Shown: positions 55,124-62,223 of the stretch, piece by piece | Position numbering within the stretch: the first letter of the stretch is position 1 | Layout of the letters: every line of letters starts with the position of its first letter | NCBI GenBank assembly: GCA_019750135.1 | Contig: JAIEOV010000007.1 | Coordinates: 62,001 to 126,000, forward strand | Direction: 5' to 3' | Source of the DNA: Reyranella sp. | GTDB lineage: Bacteria; Pseudomonadota; Alphaproteobacteria; Reyranellales; Reyranellaceae | Length of the DNA stretch: 64,000 bases | Notes under the pieces: generated by a model | What the model was told of the DNA's origin: nothing | Databases searched by the model: none | Seen by the model: the letters and a program-made list of their open reading frames with translations, nothing else | Translations under genes and position numbers: made by a program

Positions 55124-56770
55124 CCCGGATATCTCAAAGGTGAGAGGTGCACCGGAGTCCTGACTCTGCGAAAAGTGTTTTGCGACGACATTTTTCGAGA
55201 CCAGAGGAAGGAACCCCGATGCCGACAGAGTGTATCCCGGATTTGTTTGGATTTGCACGTGTTGAAGGTCGCCGGGTCGAGGCGTCGTTCGACGGCGGGT
55301 CGATCACGTCTGATGCGGGGGCCCTACTGCTGGGTTCGACGGATCGGGCGATCGGGCTGATCGACCGGCTTGCGCAGTGCTTCAAGGATCATCGTAACGC
55401 CGACCTGATCGAGCATCGGGTCCGCACGCTTGTCGGCCAGCGGGTGCTTGGCCTGGCGCTGGGCTATGAGGACCTCAACGACCACGACCATCTGCGCCAC
55501 GATCCGCTGCTGGGGGTGTTGCTGGGCAAGCTGGAGGCGAAGCGGTCGGACTGCGCAGCGATCGCCGGCAAGAGCACGCTGAACCGTCTGGAATTGAGCC
55601 GGCCTGAGCCGACGAAGTATCACAAGATCAGCCACGACGAGGCGGCGATCGAGAACTTGTTGGTCGACGTGTTCGTGGAGGCTCATGGTCGGGCGCCGCG
55701 CCAGATCGTGCTCGATCTCGATGCGACGGACGATCCGCTGCATGGCCACCAGGAAGGCCGGTTCTTTCACGGCTATTACGACAGCTACTGCTATCTGCCG
55801 CTGTACGTGACGTGCGGGCGGCATCTTCTGGCGGCCAAGCTGCGGCGCTCGAACATCGACGGATCAGCTGGTGCCGAACAGGAGCTGGACCGGATCATCG
55901 GCCGGATCAGGGTGCGCTGGCCTGCCGTTCGCATCCTGGTGCGCGCCGATTCGGGCTTCACCCGCGAACGGCTGATGGCGTGGTGCGAGGCCCACGGCGT
56001 GGACTTCGTGTTCGGTCTGGCGCGCAACAAGCGGCTGGCCAAGGAGATCGAGTGGCATATGGCCCGGGCCGAGACGGAGAGCCGGCGAACCGGCGAGCCG
56101 GCGCGGCGCTTCAAGGACTTCCAGTATGCGACACGCCAGAGCTGGAGCCGTCGCCGCCGTGTCATTGGCAAGGCGGAATGGACGCAGGGCGAAGCCAACC
56201 CACGCTTCATCGTCACCTCGCTCAGCCGGGCCGAGGTCGAGGGTCGTCATCTCTACGAGAAGATCTACTGCGCTCGCGGCGACATGGAGAACCGCATCAA
56301 GGAATGCCAGATCGACATGTTCGCCGACCGCACCTCGGCGGCGACCATGCGCGCCAACCAGCTTCGCCTATGGCTGTCCTCGATGGCCTATGTGCTGCTC
56401 TGTGCCCTGCGCCGCATCGGGCTCGGCCATACCCGCTTCGCCAAGGCGTCCTGCGGCTCCATCCGCCTCGCCCTCCTCAAGATCGGCCCCGTCATCACCA
56501 CCAGCGTGCGCCGCGTCAAAATCGCTATGGCTTCCGGCTGTCCCTATCAGCACGAGTTCCGAGACGCCCACGCCTTGCTCACTGCGGCCGGCCCCTGACA
56601 AAACAGACAGCGCACAGTCTCCCTCGACGATTACTACACGAGCCCAACCGGCCCGGGCTGATGCTCGCCCCCCAACTACCCAACATCCAAACCAAATCAC
56701 TGTCTCACCGCGCCGCATCGACCCGCCCCGTCGCACCCTTCAACGAAGGGGGCCCTTTGAGAAATCCGGG
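55124..56770 (+). mobile_element. IS1380-family insertion sequence, complete
   Basis: 1647 bp bounded by 17-bp imperfect inverted repeats: CCCGGATATCTCAAAGG at 55124-55140, and the complement of 56754-56770 (CCCGGATTTCTCAAAGG), one mismatch. It is flanked by a 4-bp CTAG duplication, consistent with the IS1380 family. A single transposase gene fills it. Intact ends and an uninterrupted transposase suggest recent insertion. Confidence 0.92.
55219..56598 (+). CDS. IS1380-family transposase
   Basis: 459 residues from ATG 55219, preceded by AGAGGAAGG. DDE-type catalytic blocks: IVLDLDATDDPLHGHQEG (first Asp), ILVRADSGFTRERL (second Asp) and IYCARGDMENRIKECQIDMFADRTS (Glu in the typical late position). 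The N-terminus VEASFDGGSITSDAGALLLGS is characteristic of IS1380. It catalyses cut-and-paste or copy-type movement of this element using its 17-bp ends. The frame is intact. Confidence 0.93.
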   Translation: MPTECIPDLFGFARVEGRRVEASFDGGSITSDAGALLLGSTDRAIGLIDRLAQCFKDHRNADLIEHRVRTLVGQRVLGLALGYEDLNDHDHLRHDPLLGVLLGKLEAKRSDCAAIAGKSTLNRLELSRPEPTKYHKISHDEAAIENLLVDVFVEAHGRAPRQIVLDLDATDDPLHGHQEGRFFHGYYDSYCYLPLYVTCGRHLLAAKLRRSNIDGSAGAEQELDRIIGRIRVRWPAVRILVRADSGFTRERLMAWCEAHGVDFVFGLARNKRLAKEIEWHMARAETESRRTGEPARRFKDFQYATRQSWSRRRRVIGKAEWTQGEANPRFIVTSLSRAEVEGRHLYEKIYCARGDMENRIKECQIDMFADRTSAATMRANQLRLWLSSMAYVLLCALRRIGLGHTRFAKASCGSIRLALLKIGPVITTSVRRVKIAMASGCPYQHEFRDAHALLTAAGP

Positions 56771-57625
56771 CTAGCCCTTCACCGCCCCGGCGGTCAGGCC
56801 GGACGACATGTACTTGCGGAAGGCGTAGTAGATCGCGGCCGGCGGCAGGGCGTAGATGAAGCCCGCCGTCATCAACAGCTCCCAAGGCGAATCGTCGGCC
56901 GACAGGAAGTTGCCCAACGCTACGGGCAGCGTGATCGCCGTCTCGCGGGACAGCAACAGGAAGGCATAGAGATATTCGTTCCACGCCAGGAGGAGCGCGT
57001 AGGTGCCGACGGCGATCAGCGACGGCACCATCAGCGGGATGTAGATCAGCCGGAACATCTGGAACGGCGAGGCGCCGTCGATCAGGGCGGCTTCGTCGAG
57101 CTCGACCGGCAGCTTGTCCGACGCCTGGCGCAGGATCCAGATGGCGTAGGGCGAGGCCACCGTCACCATGGCCAGCACCAGCGCCCAGTCGTTGTTGAGC
57201 AGGCCGTACATGCCCATCGTCTTGTACATCGGCACGGCCAGGAACGCGGCCGGGATGAAGTACGTGAACAGCGCCAGGTTCATCACCAGGCGGCCGCCCT
57301 TCATGCGCAGCCGGCTGATGGCGAAGGCCGCAGCGCTCGCGATCAGCAAGGTCAGCACCGCAGTCCCGACCGAGATCACCACCGAATTGAACATCTGCAG
57401 CCAGAACTTGTACAGGAAGTGGTGCTTCTGGCCGAACACGATCTCGAAGTTGCGCAAGGTCGGGTTGGCCGGCCAGAGCTGGCCGGAGAACGCCGCGTCC
57501 TTGGGCGAAATCGCGAACAGGAACATGTGGTAGATCGGGATCAGGGTCCACAGGAAGACCGGGATGCCGACCAGCAGGAGCGCCGCCTCGGTGCTTACGC
57601 CGCGCATGATGCCGCGCCGGGTCAT
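56771..57625 (-). CDS. Carbohydrate ABC transporter permease (MalG-type)
   Basis: 284 residues, six membrane segments. N-terminal AALLLVGIPVFLWTLIPIYHMFL and the EAA loop ELDEAALIDGASPFQMFRLIYIPLMVPSLIAVG (two adjacent parts) are typical of the inner-membrane permease that follows MalF-like proteins. ATGA overlap with the upstream permease (57622-57625). Its stop (CTA on the plus strand, 56771-56773) falls in the CTAG next to the insertion sequence. No ATPase gene follows. Confidence 0.9.
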   Translation of the reverse strand: MTRRGIMRGVSTEAALLLVGIPVFLWTLIPIYHMFLFAISPKDAAFSGQLWPANPTLRNFEIVFGQKHHFLYKFWLQMFNSVVISVGTAVLTLLIASAAAFAISRLRMKGGRLVMNLALFTYFIPAAFLAVPMYKTMGMYGLLNNDWALVLAMVTVASPYAIWILRQASDKLPVELDEAALIDGASPFQMFRLIYIPLMVPSLIAVGTYALLLAWNEYLYAFLLLSRETAITLPVALGNFLSADDSPWELLMTAGFIYALPPAAIYYAFRKYMSSGLTAGAVKG

Positions 57626-58500
57626 TTGGAGAGCCGCTTCATCATGAAGAACACCAGCGGCAGGATCAGCGGCAAGGCGCACACGATCGAGGCCATGGCG
57701 AGCCCGACCTGGTCGAGCCGCAGATAGCGGATCCCGAGCGTCGCCAGCACATGGGTGAGATCGGCCGGCCCGCCGCCCGTCAGCAAGTAGACGCTGTTGA
57801 AGTCGCCGACCGTGAAGATCATCGAGAGCAGCGTGCAGGTCACGTATAGCGTGCTGATCGACGGCCAGGTGATGAAGCGGAAGCAATGCCAGCGTCCTGC
57901 CCCATCGACCGAAGCCGCCTCGTAGAGTTCGTGCGGGATGGCGAGGCGGCCGGCGAGCAGGATCAAGGTCCAGAACGGCAGCGACTTCCAGATATGGACC
58001 ACCATCGAGAGCGACAGCGCCAGCGCCGGGTCGTTCAGCCAGTTCGGGCCGTCGTCGCCCGTCAGCTTGAAAATCAACGTGTTGATCACGCCCCATTCGG
58101 GGTTGAGCATGAAGCGGATCGACAGGATGGTCGGGATCGAGGGCACCGCCCAGGGCAGCACGAACAGCACTGCCAGCACCTTCACCCACCAGCGCCTCTG
58201 GGCGAAGAAGCCCGAGAGGAACAGCGCCATCACCATCTTGATGTTGATGGCCACGATCAGGAACACCAGCGTGTTGATGACCGTGCGCAGGAAGATCGGG
58301 TCGTCGGCCAGCTCGACGTAGAGGTGCGGGCTGCGCGCCAGCCAGAAGGCGTAGCCCACCGGGAAGACGACGAAGCCCAGGAAGATCGCGATGTAGGGCG
58401 CGGTGAACAGCAGGCCCCAGACCTGCCTTTGCGACAGGGCAAAGCCGGCCCGCCCCGGCTTGGGGCGGGCCGCTTCGTCGATCGTCGTCGTTGCCGTCAC
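57622..58500 (-). CDS. Carbohydrate ABC transporter permease (MalF/UgpA-type)
   Basis: 292 residues, six membrane segments. Typical features: LLFTAPYIAIFLGFVVFPVGYAFW, VLFVLPWAVPSIPTILSIRFMLN and the EAA loop IPHELYEAASVDGAGRWHCFRFITWPSI. It starts 25 bases after the binding-protein stop and overlaps the second permease by ATGA, so the three genes are one operon. Substrate unknown. Confidence 0.9.
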   Translation of the reverse strand: MTATTTIDEAARPKPGRAGFALSQRQVWGLLFTAPYIAIFLGFVVFPVGYAFWLARSPHLYVELADDPIFLRTVINTLVFLIVAINIKMVMALFLSGFFAQRRWWVKVLAVLFVLPWAVPSIPTILSIRFMLNPEWGVINTLIFKLTGDDGPNWLNDPALALSLSMVVHIWKSLPFWTLILLAGRLAIPHELYEAASVDGAGRWHCFRFITWPSISTLYVTCTLLSMIFTVGDFNSVYLLTGGGPADLTHVLATLGIRYLRLDQVGLAMASIVCALPLILPLVFFMMKRLSK

Positions 58501-58525
58501 TACGCGTTACCCACGTTCGGCAGGA

Positions 58526-59896
58526 TCAGCCGGCCACCTGCTTGATACGGGCGATCAACTCGTCGACCGCCTTCTCGACCGAGACCTTCTCGTTGACCAC
58601 GCGGTTCATCGCCTTGGCCCAGACGTTCTCGTTGTTCAGGATGGTGAACTTGTAATTCTTGGTGAACTCGAACGGCGTCGTGCCGGCCTTGAACTGGTCG
58701 TACACGGCCTTGCGATGCTTGTCGGCCTGCCAGAACGGGCTCTCCTGGCTCGCCTTGGTCACCGGGAACCAGCGGCCGAGCGCACCCTCGACGTAGGGGC
58801 GGAGGTTGTCCTCCTCGAGCATGAACGCCAGGAACTCGCGGGCCCGCTTCTTGTTCTTCGAGCCGGCGAAGATCACGCCGACTTTCACCGCGGTGCGATA
58901 GACCATCGGCGAGCCGTCCGGCTTCTTGGGGAAGCCCGCCGTGGCGATCAGCTCGTCGTACGCCTTCTTGCCGGCCGCGCGCTGCTCGGCCGTGAGCGAC
59001 TCGTTGTTGGCATCATCCAACCACTTGGCGGCGATCGAGATCGTGTAGTTGTGCGTCATCGCGGTCGTCTTGTTGTGGAAGGCGACGTTGTTGTCGGGGT
59101 CCTTCCAGGTCGTCGACGACGGCGGCGAGCAGCCCTTGGTGTAGACGTCGGTGTAGTCCTTGAGCGCCTTGATCAGGCCTTCCTTGACCTTGGGGTCGTC
59201 GACCAGGAGCTTGCCCGAATCGTCGACCAGCTTGACGTTGTAGGCGTCGACCCAGCTCAGGAACGACTGGAACGAGTCGGTCGATTCCACGCCCATCGGG
59301 CTGCCGATGCCGTAGATGCGCTGGCCGGTGGCCTTGCGCAGCGCCGGCTGGACCTTGTCGCACCAGAACGACCAGTAGGCCGTCCAGTCGCCGGGGATGT
59401 CGCTTTCCTTGAATCCGGCCTGGGCCAGCATGTCCTTCCAGTACTGGATGTGCAGCGTCTGCTGCTTCAGCGCGAAGCCGTAGTAGGCCTTCTTCTTGGC
59501 CACGTCGTTCCACAGGAAGGCGGTCTCGATGGTGACCGGCGCGAAGCGGTCCTTCATCGGGCCGATGACGTCGGAAATGTCCTCGAGCTTGCCGTCGAAC
59601 GCCCACTTGCCGGCGGTCTGCACGTCATAGGTGTCGGAGTAGGCGATGTCCGGCGGCGTGCCGGCGTCGAGCGCGGCCACCGACTTGGCGTTCATGTCCT
59701 GGACCGCGTACTGCGAGAGCTCGACCTTGACCCCGGTCTTGGCCTCGAACTTCTTGATCGCGGCGTAGAGCGCCTCGTCCTCGGACTTGTAGAAGCCCTT
59801 CACCCACCACACGGTGAGCGTTTCCTGGGCGAAGCTGGGCGCCGCAGCCAGGGCGACGGTGATTGCAGCGGCTGCAGCCAATACGCGGCGTCTCAT
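58526..59896 (-). CDS. Carbohydrate ABC substrate-binding protein
   Basis: 456-residue family 1 solute-binding protein. A signal peptide (1-23, LAAAAAITVALAAAPSFAQE) precedes ETLTVWWVKGFYKSEDEALYAAIKKFEAKTGVKVELS. Other patterns: DAGTPPDIAYSDTYD, GIGSPMGVESTDSFQSFLSW and VKVGVIFAGSKNKKRAREFLAFMLEEDN. First gene of the sugar operon. The sugar ligand is not evident. About 190 bases separate it from the next gene, in which its promoter must lie. Confidence 0.9.
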   Translation of the reverse strand: MRRRVLAAAAAITVALAAAPSFAQETLTVWWVKGFYKSEDEALYAAIKKFEAKTGVKVELSQYAVQDMNAKSVAALDAGTPPDIAYSDTYDVQTAGKWAFDGKLEDISDVIGPMKDRFAPVTIETAFLWNDVAKKKAYYGFALKQQTLHIQYWKDMLAQAGFKESDIPGDWTAYWSFWCDKVQPALRKATGQRIYGIGSPMGVESTDSFQSFLSWVDAYNVKLVDDSGKLLVDDPKVKEGLIKALKDYTDVYTKGCSPPSSTTWKDPDNNVAFHNKTTAMTHNYTISIAAKWLDDANNESLTAEQRAAGKKAYDELIATAGFPKKPDGSPMVYRTAVKVGVIFAGSKNKKRAREFLAFMLEEDNLRPYVEGALGRWFPVTKASQESPFWQADKHRKAVYDQFKAGTTPFEFTKNYKFTILNNENVWAKAMNRVVNEKVSVEKAVDELIARIKQVAG

Positions 59897-60083
59897 TGTT
59901 CCCTCTTTACGTTGTTGCCATCCTCTCCGGGCGGCAGGGGCGAACGGATATCAGCCCGCTCCACGAGTGTCGAGAAAAGTCATATGCGACCATGGTCGCA
60001 GTCGATACAACCCCAACACGAATAAGCATATTGGGTGCATCGACGACGGATCGACCAGTGGAATTGAGGGCCGCGCCCCAAGC

Positions 60084-60611
60084 TCAGCGAAAGGCCGGAT
60101 TGGTGGGATCGATCATGCCAGGCAGCGATGCATTGCAGGTCCTGAGCTGAGCGACGGCCTGGTCGGCGTCCAGCAACAACACGGACGAAATCAGCAAGCC
60201 TTGGTGATAAACGTGCAAATTCGTCTTCGCCCTGAAGTCCGACTGGAATGCCGCGCTCATCCGAGACTTCCAGAGGGCGACGCTGGAACCAATGGCCACC
60301 GCCTCGAGTTCTTCCTCGTACGTCGCGTCGTTTCCGAACACGAACTTCAACCGATAGGTCTTGCCCGCCTCCGCGAACTGCCAAACGTCGCGAGCGATCG
60401 CGAAGGCCAGGCCGCCGTCTGAGCGGACAGCGATGAGTATCCCCGTCCCGCCAAAAAAGCCGCGGACAGCGTAGCATGGGTTGTCGGCATCGGGGTCGAC
60501 ATGGACGTCCCACGAGCTCCCTTTACCCCATCTGGACCGGTCCCTGTCGCCGGCGACCGCCGGGCCGGTGGCACCCAAGAGCAATACCAGCAATAGAGTT
60601 CTGACTAGCAT
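60084..60611 (-). CDS. Secreted protein of unknown function, divergent from the ECF sigma gene
   Basis: 175 residues with a signal peptide (1-21, LVRTLLLVLLLGATGPAVAGD) preceded by GAGGAGAG at a good distance from ATG 60609-60611. The mature domain shows DNPCYAVRGFFGGTGILIAV, WQFAEAGKTYRLKFVFG and QLRTCNASLPG, with two cysteines likely forming a disulfide. Resembles small beta-sandwich periplasmic proteins of the IalB kind, but a family cannot be named. Divergent from the sigma-factor gene, with 106 bases between starts. Confidence 0.6.
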   Translation of the reverse strand: MLVRTLLLVLLLGATGPAVAGDRDRSRWGKGSSWDVHVDPDADNPCYAVRGFFGGTGILIAVRSDGGLAFAIARDVWQFAEAGKTYRLKFVFGNDATYEEELEAVAIGSSVALWKSRMSAAFQSDFRAKTNLHVYHQGLLISSVLLLDADQAVAQLRTCNASLPGMIDPTNPAFR

Positions 60612-60717
60612 GAGCGTCTCTCCTCGCTGAAGGGACGAGGCGCGACACGCCAGCGTTACACGGGGATTCCGTAGTCGAAATTGTCCGGCTAAACTGGACC
60701 GAACGTCGGAGACAACC

Positions 60718-61326
60718 TTGGCGAGAGTGCCGAACCGAGCGGCCGAGCTGTCGGACATCGAACTGGTGGACAATGTCCTGCAAGGGATGCCGGGGGCTGT
60801 CGACGCGTTCTATCACCGCCACAGCCGCCTGATTTACCACTGCATCCGGTCCCGCACGGGCGGGCAGGACGTCGACGACATCTTTCAGGCCTTCTTCGAG
60901 CGCCTTCTGAAGAGCGGCTTCCGCCCTCTGCAGCTTTGGCAGCGCGGCAGCTCGCTGCCAGTCTATCTTTCCAGCGTGATCCGTAACTTCGTGACCGATT
61001 TTCACCGGTCGAAGCGCCTGCGGGAAGAAGCGGTCGGCGGCACGATGGAGCTGGAACCGCTCTCGGGCGCGGAGGGCGAGACGATCACCGCGACCACGCA
61101 TCTGAAGGAGCTCCGGCATATCGGCGTGCGTGCCTGGGCCGTGCTCGAGGCCAGGGACCGCCGGCTGGTCTGCGACCGGCTGCACCGCGACCTCGACAAC
61201 GAGACCATCGCCGAGCGGCTGAAACTGTCGCTGGGCACACTGCGGACGGCGATGTCACGGGCGCAGGCGCGCTATCTCGTCCAGGTCCGGCAGCTGGCGC
61301 CGGAATTCTTTGCGGACAGGGCGTAA
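60718..61326 (+). CDS. ECF-type RNA polymerase sigma factor
   Basis: 202 residues. Sigma-2 region: ELVDNVLQGMPGAVDAFYHRHSRLIYHCI, QDVDDIFQAFFERLLKSGF (region 2.2-like), PVYLSSVIRNFVTDFHRSKRLREE. Sigma-4 region: DRRLVCDRLHRDLDNETIAERLKLSLGTLRTAMSRAQARYL (helix-turn-helix). No extra C-terminal domain. The start is TTG at 60718, supported by GGAGA six bases upstream; an ATG at 60787 is too late and cuts sigma-2. It heads a three-gene run with an anti-sigma-like membrane protein and a CHAT-type protein. Gaps are 48 bases and a 4-base overlap. ECF genes are often self-regulated, but no promoter was recognised here. Confidence 0.85.
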   Translation: MARVPNRAAELSDIELVDNVLQGMPGAVDAFYHRHSRLIYHCIRSRTGGQDVDDIFQAFFERLLKSGFRPLQLWQRGSSLPVYLSSVIRNFVTDFHRSKRLREEAVGGTMELEPLSGAEGETITATTHLKELRHIGVRAWAVLEARDRRLVCDRLHRDLDNETIAERLKLSLGTLRTAMSRAQARYLVQVRQLAPEFFADRA

Positions 61327-61374
61327 CGACATGTCGCCTGGGTCCGTCCTGTTGATTGATGCTAGGATCAAACC

Positions 61375-62223
61375 ATGAACGCTCGCCCGCCCGACGGAAG
61401 CGACGAACCGGAGGCCGTTGACCAGGTCATGCTGGCCGTCCTGTCAAATCGCGGGCGCGACGCCACCGTGCTGTCGGCGGACCAGGAGCGGCTGCTCGAC
61501 GACTGGGTGGCGGGCCCGCTCGCGCCAGGCGACGCCGAGCGCGCGGAGGCCCTGGTCAGGCAGAACACTCGGGCGGCGGAGCGGGTTCTCGAACGGCGAT
61601 TGCAGCGCGCCGCCAGCCAGGGCCCACCCGTTCCACAGCACCTCACGGCGCAGATACTCAGGGCGAGCGCGCCACCGAAGGCGTCAACCATCGGGACATG
61701 GTGGCGCTCGCTGGGTCGCTGGCAATGGACCGGCATCGCCGGCGCAGCGGCGCTGGCGTCGATCCTGGTCGTCGCCGGCCTGCCTGTGCTGCAGCAGATG
61801 ATGAGCGGAGGCGGCTCCTTGCAGGTGGCGATGGTAACGATCGGCGATCGCAGCGCCCTGTTCGAACCATCCGACCTGCGCATGCGGGGAACGACCCCGC
61901 CTCCTCCGGTGGTCGGAGAACGTTTCCGCGATGTCGAGGTACCGACCACCCTCCTCAAGGAACTCGTTTCGACGACAGGCCAGCCAACGCGTGCGATGCG
62001 CAGCGAGATCGAGCGCCATGTTCTCACCATGGGCGAAGCTACCGATCGCGCCATTCGCGTGCTCGTCGACTCCTCGCTGAAGCAGAAAATCGATGCGGCC
62101 GATCGCGATCGAATGCTCGTCCGCATCTACGACCTGAACGACCAGCGTTCGACGGACATCAGAAAACTGCCCGGCCTCCCATCGGGGAGCGAACGGGCCT
62201 ATCTGATCACTGTCAGGCCATGA
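61375..62223 (+). CDS. Membrane anti-sigma-like protein
   Basis: 282 residues. The cytoplasmic N-terminus (1-115) has the layout of zinc-free anti-sigma domains: LLDDWVAGPLAPGDAERAEALVRQN followed by ERVLERRLQRA and the loop PVPQHLTAQILRAS. One transmembrane helix (about 119-141, WTGIAGAAALASILVVAGLPVL) leads to a periplasmic part of about 140 residues (MVTIGDRSALFEPSDLRMRG, TDRAIRVLVDSSLKQKIDAADRDRMLVRIYD). No HxxxCxxC zinc motif. The stop overlaps the next start by ATGA, so stoichiometry with the CHAT-type protein is coupled. Anti-sigma identity is inferred from its place next to the ECF gene and from the layout. Confidence 0.65.
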   Translation: MNARPPDGSDEPEAVDQVMLAVLSNRGRDATVLSADQERLLDDWVAGPLAPGDAERAEALVRQNTRAAERVLERRLQRAASQGPPVPQHLTAQILRASAPPKASTIGTWWRSLGRWQWTGIAGAAALASILVVAGLPVLQQMMSGGGSLQVAMVTIGDRSALFEPSDLRMRGTTPPPPVVGERFRDVEVPTTLLKELVSTTGQPTRAMRSEIERHVLTMGEATDRAIRVLVDSSLKQKIDAADRDRMLVRIYDLNDQRSTDIRKLPGLPSGSERAYLITVRP

